From the NCBI GenBank assembly GCA_032158125.1, contig JASKOT010000008.1, positions 248,001-312,000 of the forward strand: a DNA stretch of 64,000 bases. The letters are read 5' to 3'. The notes under the pieces are model-generated. The model saw nothing but the letters and a program-made list of their open reading frames with translations. It was not told the origin of the DNA and did no database searches. The position numbers and the translations under genes were made by a program. Positions within the stretch are counted from its first letter, which is position 1; each line of letters starts with the position of its first letter. Below, one piece after another: positions 29,905 through 42,796 of the stretch. The DNA is from Papiliotrema nemorosa (Eukaryota > Basidiomycota > Tremellomycetes > Tremellales > Rhynchogastremaceae).

Positions 29905-32010
29905 ATGACGTTGCAAGCTCTGGTCAGCTTGTTACCTCTTCTCCCTCTTGCTCTCGCTGCCAACCCTGAACCGTGATTCTCACTGCTCCTCCTGCGTGCC
30001 GGGAGCTCATGATACAGGTTTTGGACGATCCAGCAGGGTGGAGCGCTCCTGACCTCGCGATTGGACTCTATCATCTCTCCCGGAGATGTATCGGGCCATC
30101 GTGAGCTATCCTCATACCGTGGTAAGGTCGCGCTGATGGATAGAACACGCGATTGTCGGCGCGTCCAACTTCGGCCCTGATTACGTCTACGAAGAGTCTC
30201 TCAAGTCCGGGTGCGTCACCCATACTTAGACTGTCTAGCATAGATTGACACTATAGTTGTGTTTCGGGCAATCTCAACATTGATTTCAGCAACTATTGGG
30301 CTCCTCAGCTGTACCGAAAAGTCGACGGAGGGGTCAAATTAGTCGGATTGAGCTACTCTAACACGTACGTGCATCACTTTATGGGCAACTTCGCACCATG
30401 TCAGGACATTTGGCTCACGGACAGATACTACTTTGTTCGTTGCTGGATCTCATACCTTTGATACCACGCTTACCACCTGTCTTCCCCATCAACAGGTCCG
30501 AAGGTGAGAGAAATCTCACCAGCCTGCCAAGAGAGCTCTCTGACCCTACAGACAAGAGAATGAGCCTATCCATGAGTTCCCTCCAGGATTCCGAATGATG
30601 GCTGGAAATGCTACTAGGACCACCCTGGACACCACTGACAGGGCACAAGACGCTATTCGATATGTCTGTCTCTACCAAGGAGGGCCCGAGACCCATGGTG
30701 AGTCATGGTGGGCGGTCAAATGGACGGTGGACTTACTGGCAGAATTTCCCAAACAGCAGTGCCCTGGTGGACTTCGAGCGCAAGCCTTCTTCCCTAACTG
30801 CTGGTATGTCTTCTCATCGGCATCGCATCGCACCCAGACAACTCACTACCAGGGACGGTAAGAACAACTGGCTAGCGGGGAAGTACGTGTCGGGCCCTCG
30901 GACTTCTGAAGTTCTGAAACCGTGGGCATAGGACTGATGTCCGAACAGTAAACATGTGGCATACCCCTCTGAGGGAAACTTTGATGGGGGAGGAAAATGC
31001 CCTTCCACTCACCCGAAGCGGATTGTCTCTCGTACGTGTCATGTGCTCCCCCATTTTGTCGCTGACATGACAGTCTTCTACGAATGGATCTACCATGTGC
31101 GTAGCCGTAGCGCCCACGAGTGTGCGGTCCTTGCTGAGCTACCAGGACGACGACCGGTACGTGCCTGGAGCAAGGGTCTTCGCCAATGGAGATGATGTCG
31201 GGTACAGCTACCACGGTATGTGGTCTTGGCTCCGGATGCTCCGCGCTGAATAATTGTAGCCGACTTTGTCAATGGCTGGCCAGAGGGAACATTCACCAAG
31301 ATCTTGTCTTACGGGAGTGAATGCGCGGTCGAGTTCTCGCTGGAAAAGTGCCCCGTCTTGAAACCACACATGCAGGACTCGGGCAAGTGCAAGTACCAAG
31401 GACTGCTCGTAGACGAGGTGGGTTACGGCGTACCTTCATTGCAGGCACGCTTTCTGACTCTGACCAGGACATCGGGCTGAATGGTGTCGCTGCCCTCCCT
31501 GGGAACAACCCGATCTGGAACCCTGGACCTCATCCTGCGGCAAACTACGTCGAGAAGGGCGTCTTTGTCCGAGCTGGCGATAACAGCACCAAAATTACAC
31601 CTAAAGGTCCGGGCAAACAGTACGATCAGATTAATGCGGGCAACATCCAGTGAGTCAGCGCAATGCTGTGGGTCATCTTGCTGAGTCGCAGTATCGCAAC
31701 TGTAAAGGGAGACACGGGGTACACTGGACCCACCTTTATCGCTGGCGATGGAGCGACAAACGGTGTCGTTGCTACTGCCACCGTGACGTCTGGCAATACG
31801 CTTCCCACGCAAGGTTCAATGTCGGCTTCCTCCAGCGCGAGCAGCAGTACCTCTACACTCGGACCTGTCCTCATCGCCAGCGGTGTCAGCAGCAGCAGCG
31901 GTGTCAGCAGCAGCAGTGGTATGGATTTACCCGCTTCTACCTCGCACAAATCTTCTCGACCGACTGGCGGGTCGACCTGCAATCAACGACGATCGCGACG
32001 AAGCGAGTAG
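29905..32010 (+). CDS. Secreted DUF1996-domain protein with Ser-rich tail
   Basis: The ATG at 29905 opens a signal peptide (MTLQALVSLLPLLPLALA). Many short exons then give the DUF1996 core: FWTIQQGGALLTSRLDSIISPG, FGPDYVYEESLKSGC, NIDFSNYWAPQLY, PPGFRMMAGNATRTTLD, CPGGLRAQAFFPNCWDGKN, HVAYPSEGNFDGGGKCPSTHP, FYEWIYHV, ADFVNGWPEG, and CKYQGLL. DUF1996 proteins are secreted or wall-associated fungal proteins without settled biochemistry. A linker and a Ser-rich tail follow, with a repeated GVSSSS unit encoded near 31880-31920. No clear GPI signal ends it. The exons around 30360-30560 are the least certain part; very short exons are needed there to keep the family motif YYF...R in frame. Confidence 0.82.
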
Positions 32011-32379
32011 ATGTGTTGCCCATCGGCAACCTCTACTTTATACCTCTTACTTTGTTTCTCGGTCGATTCATAGCTCATGTCAACATTTGATAGGGTAGCT
32101 ACATGCTTGATGCATTTATACGCACCAGACGCATGACTATGACAAAATATCACTCGGAGATAGGCGCATGAGCCTCGACGCCTCTAGGGTCGAGGTGGAG
32201 GTGATCCACTCTGAAGAACAAGAACAATAGGAACAATAAGAACAACAAGAACACTGAAGTCCGACGGCACCTCGAACCTCTCCAACATCGATGGGTCCTG
32301 CATCTCAGACTCCATAAATAACTACAGCACACACAAAGAACACCTTGTATCCCTGTCGACAATCTTTGCTGTCCGAAAC
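32011..32379. other. Intergenic region with AAGAACAA-type short tandem repeat
   Basis: Spacer between the DUF1996 and farnesyltransferase genes. About 32212-32255 is a degenerate tandem run of aagaacaa/gaacaat units, a purine-rich low-complexity tract upstream of the RAM1 start. Confidence 0.5.
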
Positions 32380-34089
32380 ATGAGTCCCATCCTAGCCCCA
32401 TCAATCTTCTCCCTCCCTCATGAACCCTTACCTTCCGACTCGCAGATCACTCCGACCCTCACGGAACAAATCGAGACGGAGGGACTGATCTCTTCCCTGT
32501 TGTCCACCACCGCGCCCCTCGACGGTCCCGACCCGACGACGTTGCGGAGAGGGGAACATAATGTATATCTGGCGTCAACACTGTATTCATTGCCTTCAGG
32601 ATACGTCGCTCTGGACGCTAGTAAGCCATGGTTGATCTATTGGACGGTACATAGTCTGGACATCCTCGCTATAGTCTTGGATCGGGAGATCAAGAAGAGG
32701 TCAGTTGCGGTTTTTTTGAATCTCCCATGCGAATATATGCGATATACCATCATCCCATAGAGGTCATCGTGAGTTGTGAATCGTGCTGATGAATAGGGCG
32801 GTATCCACATTGATACATTGTCTCCATCCCTTGGGGGGCTTCTCAGGCGGACCATCGAACACTCAAACTCCTCACCTCTTACCCACCTACGCTGCGACTT
32901 CCTCCCTCGCTATTGTAGGCGATGACACTCCCGATGGCGGATGGAAGGCACTGGCGAAGAACAGGCAGGCAACTTATGATTTCTTCATGAGGTGTAAAAG
33001 ACCCAATGGGGGATTCGTCGTTTGCGAAGGGGGAGAAGTCGACGTTCGGTCAGATGATATCCCGAGTATCTTTGGAGAAGCTGATGATCAGGGGGACGTA
33101 TTGCCTCTTGGTGGTAGCTACTCTACTTGACATCCTCACTCCGGAACTGCTACACAACGTGGACAAGTTTATCGCCGGTTGCCAGACTTACGAAGGTGGA
33201 TTCGCATGTGCGACATACCCTTTCCAGACTGGACAATCCCCCGCCCAAGCTGAGGCTCACGGTGGATACACATCTTGTTCCCTCCTCGCTTACTTTTTGT
33301 TGTCCAGCATAAAGACTGGCCAAGAAACCATATCCTCGTTGGAGGAGACGTTCCCTGTGGAAATAGATGTTGATGCCGCGATAAGGTGGAGCGTCTTGAT
33401 GCAAGGAGAGGCTATAGAAGCAGGAGGATTCAGGGGAAGGTCAAATAAACTTGTGGATGGGTGTTATTCTTGGTGGGTAGGAGGAGGAGTGCCAGTCTTG
33501 GAAGAGCTAGCCAGGCGGGAGAGCGAGAAGAAAGGCAAGGGAGGACAACTTCGTTCTCAGCCGCTGTTCAACCATGGTCGGTGCTCATCTCCTTTCCTTC
33601 CCCTGAGCTGACACCCAGTCGCACTGCAAGAGTTTGTCCTGCTTGCTGCCCAGAATGCACCGGGGAAATCGGGTGGACTGCGCGATAAACCCGGTAAACG
33701 GCCAGATTTATATCACACCTGCAACAACCTCTCCGGTCTTAGCATAGCTCAACACCACATGGTACATCAACCCTTGATCGTCGAAGCCAACAGGAGGAAG
33801 TTTGATGCCAAGAAAGGATTACCTTCTGTCAAGCCTATTTCGCCGGAAGGTGGTTGGAAGTCGGAAGAGGAACGGCAGGCCGTGCGGAGGGAAGTGTGGG
33901 CCAGCGCTCTCGGATGGGACACACTGGGGGATGGCCAACCTTTGGGAGGTTCTGTCAACTTTGTCGTGAGCTGCCTCTAATAGCCCCGTGATCAAGCTCA
34001 CGAGATAGAATGCTACGACGCCAGTGTTCAATATCCTCCCTCACCGACTAAAGGCGTTTATGGATTATTTCTATGGTCAATCGGCGTGA
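32380..34089 (+). CDS. RAM1: Protein farnesyltransferase subunit beta
   Basis: With the alpha subunit this transfers farnesyl to CaaX proteins such as Ras, Rho and mating factors. Five exons: 32380-32699, 32797-33048, 33092-33576, 33619-33965, 34009-34089. They total 1485 bases, or 494 residues. Prenyltransferase alpha-alpha barrel repeats are clear: GGFSGGP, GGFVVCEGGEVDVRGTYC, YEGGFAC...AHGGYTSCSLLAYF, and GGFRGRSNKLVDGCYSWW. The zinc ligands are the Asp and Cys of LVDGCYSWW (about residue 312) and the His of DLYHTCNNLSGLS (about residue 384). The C terminus (TPVFNILPHRLKAFMDYF) matches the beta-subunit end. The gene is convergent with EMC3, with 55 bases between stops. Confidence 0.93.
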
Positions 34090-34144
34090 TTTTGTTTGCA
34101 GAGCACTAGATCTGGCCATGACATGCATCGGGACTGGGGCACGA

Positions 34145-35513
34145 CTATATTTTCCCGAATGTCTTCAATATCCGGTCTTCAATCCCTTCCCCGACCCACT
34201 TGTACACCCCTTCAGCCAAGGCCAGGTTCTCGACTTCAGCCTTGAAGAGCTTTTCGACGTCTACACCTGGTGCGGGTCCCGCTCCTGCTCCAGCGAGCGC
34301 CATGGTAGATGTCACGTCGCGTGTATCCAAGGCAGCTAAGCATTAGCTTCTCCGCAAAGCGCGCCTGATATACGTGAACAAAAGAAGAGGACTTGCCATT
34401 TTCGTTGCCGAGAATAAGTCTGAATACACCATTTAGACCGAATAGGTTCAAGAAGTACCAAGATAGAGCGCTGGGGGTCAATACGGTTCTTCAAATATGG
34501 AGACAGGCGAATGTTGCAAGCGCCAGTATCTAAAACAGAGATATAAGATGTAGATGTTAAAGTGAAGAAACTCACGACACCCATCGGATATCTAAATCAG
34601 GCATGGCCAAATCTCTAGATAACAGCGACTTGAATCCCAAAGTCATCGGGAATGGCAATTTGACTGTATTGTCAGCTTGATGGCAATCTTGGAGAGCCTT
34701 TGAACTGACTGAGGATGAAGCCGGAGAAGAAGACCGAGATGTACTGCATGATGACCATGTTTGGGACCCTGCCATTAGCAGGAATCCAGCAAGGCATATC
34801 CCGTTCCCCTCCCGGAGACCCAACTCACATCATGACGGCCTGCTTCTTCATCCCGTCCATTGCATTCTCCATACCTGGCATTTCTAGAGGGTTGGCCAAT
34901 TCTGCCTCTTTCGACGTAGGCTTCGGTTTGAGGTAGACTCCCGAGCTAAGTGCGGAAGCTAGGGAGGAAGAGAAGGAGAGGTAGGTCTTAGGTGGCAGAG
35001 GAGAGAGTGGGGCTGAACTTCGGAGGAAGATGGATCGACCTATGGCTCGTCTGGAAATTAGCTCTTTCCGCACCAATTTTGACAGATGTTCCAAGGATGA
35101 GAATGATGAGTGGAACGTTGGGTGGGCTCGATAGCGTGAATAATGTTTAAAGGATCGAGGAGGGTAGAAGGACCTCCGAGGTATCACTGGAGCGAAGGGC
35201 CAGAGAGTAGAGTCGCATACTTACTGTTCGCGAACAGCAGAAGCAGGCTGCTTCTTCGGCGAAGAATTGAGCAACAACGTGACATAGTGTCTAAGGAGTC
35301 CAACCAGTACCTAATCCTCATCAGTCAAGGTCCAGATCATTGTCTGAGAGGTACTTGCCATGACCAGTGTGATGGGTATCAACACCCAGTCCCGGATGGA
35401 CGGGTCGAGGTAGAGGTCTTGGCTGTGTAATTAGCGCAAACTCGGTGGGCTCTCCAGCAAATGAACCGAGACTAGTCGTAGTTCTGGTACACTCACGCTG
35501 CTTTGACCCCCAT
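34145..35513 (-). CDS. EMC3: ER membrane protein complex subunit 3
   Basis: An Oxa1/YidC-family subunit of the ER membrane complex, which inserts tail-anchored and multipass proteins. The first exons are 35497-35513 (MGVKA) and 35359-35422; the join gives MGVKAAQDLYLDPSIRDWVLIPITLVM. The next intron (35311-35358) has a GC donor and AG acceptor, and the product continues VLVGLLRHYVTLLLNS. Later exons supply EMPGMENAMDGMKKQ, VPNMVIMQYISVFFSGFIL, LPFPMTLGFKSLL, WVS, and LSWYFLNLFGLNGVFRLILG, all diagnostic of EMC3. Three membrane segments are visible. It is divergent from ELP1, with about 170 bases between the starts. Confidence 0.92.
35311..35358 (-). other. GC-AG intron in EMC3
   Basis: The donor reads ATG|GCAAGT and the acceptor ATTAG|GTACTG. 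Splicing there exactly restores the conserved membrane segment; no GT donor nearby keeps the frame. Confidence 0.75.
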
Positions 35514-35686
35514 CTTTGAGCTTGTGCTGATGCTTGTGTTGATCAGGAGGTCACAGCTACTACACTCATTCCAAACCTCGACTTGGGTGCACTGTACCAC
35601 CCTCATCGGCGATCGCCGCTGCATCATTCTTCGTCACTGTCACTGGAATTTTGGAAAGCTACACTTTGGCAATCCATCCGAGCAAG

Positions 35687-38600
35687 ATGAGGAGCTTGAC
35701 GACGACAGCACTGCACGTGGCCGACTACAGCTCGATAGGCTCTTCTTCGAAAGTATCTGGAATCGCCGTGGATCCAGAGTCAAACAAGGGTTATGTATCT
35801 GTGGAGAGGATAGGAGATTCTGGGGTGGAGGTTGATATTCTCCTCTTGGACACTACCACCCCGACAGACTTTCCGACAGTGAGCAGCGGCCCGCCCCAAC
35901 TTTGGCTCATTTTCAGGTGATAGCCACGATCGGGGATCTCATTGTCGCCCCATTTGAGCTGCCCGAGTACAGAAACCAGGCTCTGGACTTACATTACTTT
36001 GCGGATGATCGGTCTTTGGTGGTCATTCTGGCTGGAGGGGATATAGCCACAGTCCAACTCGCCGGGGCAGCAGATACTAATGTGAGTAAAGGGCTCTCAT
36101 GCGTTATTTGGGAAGGCGCTGATGGCAGGTGGAAATTGTCGGCAGTGTAGACAGTGGCATCAAAGCTGCTTGTTGGTCACCCGACGATGAACAGCTCATC
36201 CTCGTCACTGGTGAGTCTGCCAGCCAAAAAATGTCGCAACGCTGATAGTGGCAGGAGAAGATAATGTCGTCTGCATGTCTAGAATATTCGACATTATCCA
36301 TGAGGAACCTCTTCGTTCTGAAGATTTCGGTGAAGGTCAGTCAGAAATCCACATTTAGGCGTTTAGCTGACGAGATAGATAAGTTCATCAATGTTGGTTG
36401 GGGATCCAAATCCACCCAATTCCACGGATCTCTCGGTAAAGCAGCCGCTCGACAACCTGCCGCCTCTTCGTCTGCTGGCCCTTCTTCCGTCTCCCATCAC
36501 ACAGATGATGGTCTGCCGACGATCACTTTCAGAGGGGATGCCGCATTCTTTGCTATCTCTTCGCTTGACTCATACCCCGGTACAGACCTCGCCCGTCGCC
36601 AAGTGAGGATATATACCTCTTCGGCTGGATCTGCGCCGAGTCTGTCCGCTACATCAGAGTCATTACCGGGTCTAGAAGGGGTGATCAACTGGAGACCCAG
36701 TGGAAATCTGATAAGTGGACTCGTGAGGTACGGCTACGAGGGAGGTGGTGCAGGCGCAAAGGGAAGGTGGGAAGTTGCCATGTTGGAACGAAATGGTCTG
36801 AGGCATGGCGGATTTGAGCTTAGAGAGGGGTTGGATACGTGGGGAGGAGGGAGAGTGAGGGGGATGCAGTGGAATTCTGATTCGGAGATTCTGGCAATCT
36901 GGATAGCGCGACCCGATCACGACGTCGGTGAGTTGATGAGCTATCCCATGAGACTGGAGCTGATCATAGTGCAACTATGGACGATGAAGAACCATCATTA
37001 CTACCTGAAACAGGAAATCTTCGCTCACAGATCTGCCGAGAGAAGATTTAGGGGATTCAAGTGGCATACTGAGCAGCCTTTGTTACTGTACATCCTGGAG
37101 GACGGTGAGCTGTCATTTATTCGGACCAGCCGAGGTAACAGCTGACGGGAAAGATTCGGTGCAGACTCGACGATTCGCTTGGGACACTTTTGCATCCCGG
37201 TTGTCCATGCCGAATGATACAGCAAGTGTAGCCGTGATCGATGGCAGTGAGTTGTGATTGTCGCAGTCCGGCCCTGACTGACGACTAGAACGACTGCTTG
37301 TCACCCCTTTCCGCACCCAAAATACCCCTCCGCCCATGTCGTCCTATGTCATCGACATGCCGTCATGTCCGGTCAACGTGGCGTGTTCCACCACCGAGGA
37401 TGTCATCGCGGTCTTTTTCGCCAATGGACAAATTCAACTTTGGGACTTGAGCACCAAGCTCCCAGATCCAAAGTCTGGATCAAGGCTGAGAGGTGGTGGA
37501 AAGGTCGCCGAGCCTAGATTCCGGTACGAGGCGCAAATCAAGCTTGAAGTGGGGACCGTTCCGAAACAGGTTGCGATCGGCGACGAGGAGCTGGCAGCGC
37601 TATTCTCGAGTGATACAGAGACAGGAGGAAAGGTTGTGCTTGTTCGGGACGGGCATGAGGCCGAGCAGATTGCCGTCGAAGCAGGATCAGAGCGTTTACT
37701 ATGGGCTGGAGAATCTGGATGGCTTGTGCTGGATCAAGAAGGGGTGCTGAAATCCTGTCAGTCATTTTGCACAGAACTTGTCGAGCTGACGCCTAGTGGT
37801 CGGCAACGAGATATCTATCGACCTTTGTTCATCGCCGCTGGCTTTGGAATGCGCGTCCAACCTCATCTTTGCCCTCTCTTCAACGGGGAAGCTCATCATC
37901 TCTTCGCTAGACTCGCAAATCCCCAACAATATCGCTTCTTCCGTGACTTCCTTCACCCTCACCGATGACTTTCTCATCTACACCACATCTGCTCATCTAT
38001 CTCACTACGCCCCTATACCGATTTTGCAGCGTATCGTAGCTGGACAAGAGGTTCAAGCATGGGAGAGTGAATGGGAAACGAGACGGATCGAGCGTGGAGC
38101 ACTCGCCGTTGTCGCTTGTCCGAGCAGTATGAGCTTGGTCTTGCAGATGCCGAGAGGTAATCTTGAGACTGTCTATCCTCGACCTTTGGTATTGGCTGTG
38201 GTCAGGCGGGATGTCCTCAGGTCAGTAGTCGTCAAATAAAGATTGTGTCGTGAGCTGATCAGATAGGGGATCATATAGAGACGCTCTGATTACGTGTCGA
38301 AAACATCGATTGGACTTGAATCTTATACATGATCTGAATCCGAGCAAGTTCATGAGCAGTTTGGACTCGTTTGTCGACCAAGTCCCAGAAGTCGATTATC
38401 TGAATCTCTTTGTCTCGTCACTTAAGTAAGCTTGACGAAGCTCTCATCGATTTATGTGCCTGATTTCAGCGATTCGACGACTTCTCTAGAGGCATACCAA
38501 GATCTGAGGCGAGGTCCAACATCTAGGTAAGTCATATCCTTTCTAATGATCGAGAATCCGATGGCTTATTGCAGTGCACCTTCCAAGCACAAGGTCAATT

Positions 38601-40529
38601 CGATTTGCGACGCCTTACGGGAAGTGCTGGAAAGACGGGATCTGCTCAAGTACATCGAAACCATTTTGACAACACATGTCTGCAAGTTGCCAGCGGATTA
38701 CGAGTCGGGTTTGAAAGTCTTGCTACATCTCCAAAGTCAGCTGCTTTTCCCTCTGTAGACCGCCGAGAGCGAAAGCTGACTATCAGAGGAACATCCAGAA
38801 GTCGTCGAGGATGCTATCAAGTATATCATCTTCTTGTCGGACGTCAACCAGCTATACGATGTTGCACTGGGAATGTACGATTTCCAACTGGTCCTCATGG
38901 TCGCGCAATACTCTCAAAAGGTCATCTGATTGCCTCCTGAAACAGGCAACAGCTGACGAGCAGGATCCGAAAGAATATTTGCCATTCTTGAGAGAACTGA
39001 GAGAGCTTGATAAGTGGGAACAGAGGTTCAGGATCGACGATCATTTGGGACGCAAAGAACTTGCTCTCAAGGCTCTGCAGCAGGCGGGTGAGTCGAAGGC
39101 GACTTGGGACACTTTCTATGTTGCGTGACTGAGTTACAGGACCGAGTCGATTTGACGATGCTTCGAGCTATCTAGCCCGATATGAGCTGTATGATCAGGC
39201 ATTTGATCTGTGGAGAGGTGACGAAGAGAGGCTGCCTGTAAGCGAATCCCGACTATCACGACCGCGGGGATCGAGCTTATGATCAGATCATCCAGGATTT
39301 GTATGGTGACTACTTATACGACAGAAGAGACTTCTACGAATCGGCCATTGGTAAGCGATATGTTTATTTTTTTCTCTGGAGCTAACGGGTCAGCATACTC
39401 GCTCGCCGCAAAGCCGCAGAAAGCACTCAAAGCGTTCGAAAGAGCGAACGCATGGAGGGAGCTGTTTGCGTTGGCACTCAAGGAGAAATTATCGAAAGAT
39501 CTCATCACTGAGATGGTCGAGAGAGTCGCAGGTTAGTTGGACTGCTCTTTGATTCTCCGCAATAGCTTACACTGCCAGATCATCTCGCTTCCCGTGGTAG
39601 GCACATCGAGGCGTCGAGAGTATACATAGAGTACACGCAAGACGTTTTGAGTGCTGTCCGGGTGCTTTGCTCTGGTTCAGACTTTGCAGAGGCATATCGA
39701 TTGGTGAGTTGCATCGTGCATGATATAAAGCTGGTCGCTGATTGCCAGGTATCATTGCATGATCGGGAAGATCTGATCGAAAGTGATATCTGGCCCGGCA
39801 TGGAGGAAGCACAGGAAGGTCTACTCGAGCTGTTTGAGGAGATGGAAGGACAACTGGATAAAGAGGTTGATAGGCTTGTCGCTCTTGCAAACGTCCGGCA
39901 AGAAGATCCAGGTGAGATGACCCGCTGAGCTTGGAAAGCTTACGTGAAGATACCTTTTATATTGTCGAGTACGACCCCGACCTGGAGGGTGTCGATGTTG
40001 CGACGAACGCCACGACGCAGGCTAGTGCGTTCACCAGGTACACTGTCGCGCCTACCACTGCCTTCTCCGCTTCGACAAGGATCACTGGTCAGACGAACAA
40101 GAGCAAACACAAGGCGTCGAGAAAACGTGCAGCAGGGAGAAAGGGTACGATTGATGAATACGAGTACTTGTTGGCGAGTCTGAACCGTCTCATCATCCGT
40201 ATAGACGAGAAGAGCGGTCAGTCCATTTCATTTCGACCGGGATAATGAGCTGATAATCAGCCGAAGCAGTGACGCTATTACGGCATCTTGTGCTGGGCAA
40301 CGAAGATCATCGTGAATTAGCCAAGAGCTTACAGACGTCTATACAGGATCTGAGGAGGAAGTTGCAGAAGAGTATAGATGATGCGTGGGTGGATAGAGAG
40401 ACGATTCTGGAGGGTGTCGTGGAATCTGGTGGGATGGGTCTGGACGGTGGAGCGGGGTTGGACAAAGCCAGAGAGGCAGTCAAGGGTACAGTGGCGGAGT
40501 GGAAAGGTTTGGGCGTGCTTGCTACTTGA
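35687..40529 (+). CDS. ELP1: Elongator complex protein 1 (IKI3/IKAP)
   Basis: The scaffold of Elongator, which modifies wobble uridines of tRNAs (cm5U-type). The ATG at 35687 is the first in frame. Many exons with 40-55 base introns encode on the order of 1,300 residues. The N-terminal WD40 part shows [34 protein letters not shown], and the hallmark [22 protein letters not shown]. The middle has propeller repeats ([48 protein letters not shown]). The C-terminal helical (TPR-like) part includes [21 protein letters not shown]. The basic tRNA-binding/dimerisation region [23 protein letters not shown] lies near 40100-40170. I see no disabling stop. Confidence 0.9.
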
Positions 40530-40759
40530 TTACTTGATCGAGGGTATGCTAGAGGAGTATAGGTGGACCAAACGTATGCACAACGATCATCATTCGTCAC
40601 ACCGTGTGTTGTACAATCCTGGCCTCGTGTCGAGGTGATTCGTCGGGGTGCTTTCGGGCTGTCACCGACTCGACGCCCAACGTCAAACACCCCGTCGCCC
40701 TCTTTCAACGTGGTTGATGATATATTACCATGTAGGGTGGTTGATCTTGTCATTCAACC

Positions 40760-42796
40760 ATGTCTCGGCCTACCAACAGACCGGAATCTCACCCATTCTT
40801 CGACGCTATGCTCACTGTACGTCGATCCACTTCACACTCTTCACCTCCTATATCTCTACCGACCCCGACAACATCCGATTGGAAAATCGATTCAACCGAT
40901 CAGCTCTTGTCAGCCACCCTTTCCTTGCCTGCTCCAAATCCAAGCGCCACACAGGATGCGGATCTTGTTGGCCTTCAAGAGAAAGTGCGACAGATGGAGA
41001 TGCAACGAGAAGAGGATCGACGATTGATGAGCCAACTGATGCAGAGGTTTGACGATCAAGCGGAGGGTTTGGAACACCGAGGGAAAGATCGAAAGTCTAT
41101 GGAAATCCTCCTTAACCGGGTGAAAGGCCTCGAGAGTGCCTTACAAGCCAACCCGAGTGGCAGAAAGCCCAAAAAGCCCCTGCTCAATATGGATCTTGAT
41201 GACGACGGCGTCCATGATCCACCTCAACCCTCTCGGTTTTTCCTATCTCGAGATCAGCAGGAAGCGATGATAAGGGATCTTAAGGATGAAATCCTGGAGT
41301 GGGCGCAGAAGGAGTTGCCGGGAGCAGCGTATAGTCAGGTCAACCTTGGAAAGGGAGGACGAAAGAAGCTCAAAGCTGAGCTTCGGGATGAGATCCTGGA
41401 TCTCATCTTGGTGCCTGTCTCGAACCGAGCTATGGACGCCATCGCCCATCAAGTCATCAAGAAAACAGAGGAGGCTATAGAATATCGACTGGCTAGGGAA
41501 ACTGTGGAAAGACGAAGAGAATTTGAAGGGTTCACGTCATCACTCAAGGATTCTATCCAAGCTTTAGTAGAGGAAAGTATTCAGTCAGGAGCGACGTTGG
41601 CAGAGCTGGTGGAGCAGGTCAAAGTCGCTCAAAAGGTGGTGGTCGATGCCAGATCTACCGAGAAAATTCTTGTGCGTGTCCAGGCCGCGCAGGATGAATT
41701 GAAGAAGGCGATGAACGAGGTGAAGGGGTTGAAGGAGGAGATGAAGGATCTGGTCAAGGAATCGAAGAGGGAAGTGAAGGAGATCAAGGGAGATGTCAAG
41801 AATCAAATCAAATGGGCCAAAGAGGAGGCTGAGAGGCTGGAGGAAAAGGCGACGGAGATGAGGGTGAGTCTGGCTTCTGCGGTGGAGGAAGGAGAAAAAG
41901 GGATCAGAGGTATGTTGGCAGAGTTCGAAGAAGGCTCGTTCGGATTTGGCTGCGCCGGGTCCGCCGCCGAGCAACATCCAGCATTTATCGACGACGACCA
42001 CGATCACCAAAGTGACCAGCTGAACCGAACGGTGAAGAATGACCTCGCTATGGTCCAGGAGTCCAGTGGGCATGTCCGTGGGAATCAGCCGCCGATGTCG
42101 CCCATGGACATCGATGTTCTGGCCATCCAATCTTCTAATCTCGACAACCTTCAATTTGCCAATAAAGCTGCTGCGATCACGCCAGCTCTATCTCCGTTTG
42201 ACCAGATCCGAGCTCTGCTCGACCAACTCGAGATGCAGCATCGGGCACACGCTACACCATCTTCTTCAGGGGAAGAACTCACCGCTCTCATTGCACCACC
42301 CTCGACGCCTGTTGCTACCCTGACTGCAACTTCGGATGTTCGACTCCAACCAGAGATCTTCGAGCCCATCCCACGAGTTCCAGCTATGCAAGCTCATATT
42401 CACGCTGCTCAATCTGGTCGTATGCCCTCCGGGATGCCTTCGCCGCTTTTTATGCTTCCCACTGCCCCTTCAATGAGCGACATGGAGGCAGGGTGGATTC
42501 TCTCACCCTCATCCCAGGTCTCGACCACGTCGAGCGATATGGAAGCGGAATTGGCTCGAATCCCTTTGGAAGCGGTGAAAGATGGGGAAAAGGTGCGAGA
42601 TCCACACTCGGATCCACACATCAGGGGCGAAGAAGGGGAGAAAGTGAGACGTGAAGCAGATAACACGGCTGTCCAGTCATGGCCGGAAGAGTGGCCGATG
42701 TACTGGGAAGGAGGAGATCCGACTGGATTGGGTCGAGCCCGAGACGACAGGGATATGCCGGCAGCTGATGAGAAGGCAGAGTACTTTGAACAGTGA
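40760..42796 (+). CDS. Coiled-coil protein of unknown function
   Basis: A single open frame of 678 residues with an ATG at 40760. I do not recognise a family. About residues 70-380 are heptad-rich and highly charged (LQEKVRQMEMQREEDRRLM; KGLKEEMKDLVKESKREVKEIKGDVKNQ), which predicts long coiled coils. The C-terminal 300 residues are disordered, with Ser/Pro-rich stretches and a His/Asp cluster (DDDHDHQSDQ). It lies immediately before another coiled-coil gene in the same orientation. A cytoskeletal or chromosome-structural role is possible but not supported by a motif. Confidence 0.75.
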   Translation: MSRPTNRPESHPFFDAMLTVRRSTSHSSPPISLPTPTTSDWKIDSTDQLLSATLSLPAPNPSATQDADLVGLQEKVRQMEMQREEDRRLMSQLMQRFDDQAEGLEHRGKDRKSMEILLNRVKGLESALQANPSGRKPKKPLLNMDLDDDGVHDPPQPSRFFLSRDQQEAMIRDLKDEILEWAQKELPGAAYSQVNLGKGGRKKLKAELRDEILDLILVPVSNRAMDAIAHQVIKKTEEAIEYRLARETVERRREFEGFTSSLKDSIQALVEESIQSGATLAELVEQVKVAQKVVVDARSTEKILVRVQAAQDELKKAMNEVKGLKEEMKDLVKESKREVKEIKGDVKNQIKWAKEEAERLEEKATEMRVSLASAVEEGEKGIRGMLAEFEEGSFGFGCAGSAAEQHPAFIDDDHDHQSDQLNRTVKNDLAMVQESSGHVRGNQPPMSPMDIDVLAIQSSNLDNLQFANKAAAITPALSPFDQIRALLDQLEMQHRAHATPSSSGEELTALIAPPSTPVATLTATSDVRLQPEIFEPIPRVPAMQAHIHAAQSGRMPSGMPSPLFMLPTAPSMSDMEAGWILSPSSQVSTTSSDMEAELARIPLEAVKDGEKVRDPHSDPHIRGEEGEKVRREADNTAVQSWPEEWPMYWEGGDPTGLGRARDDRDMPAADEKAEYFEQ

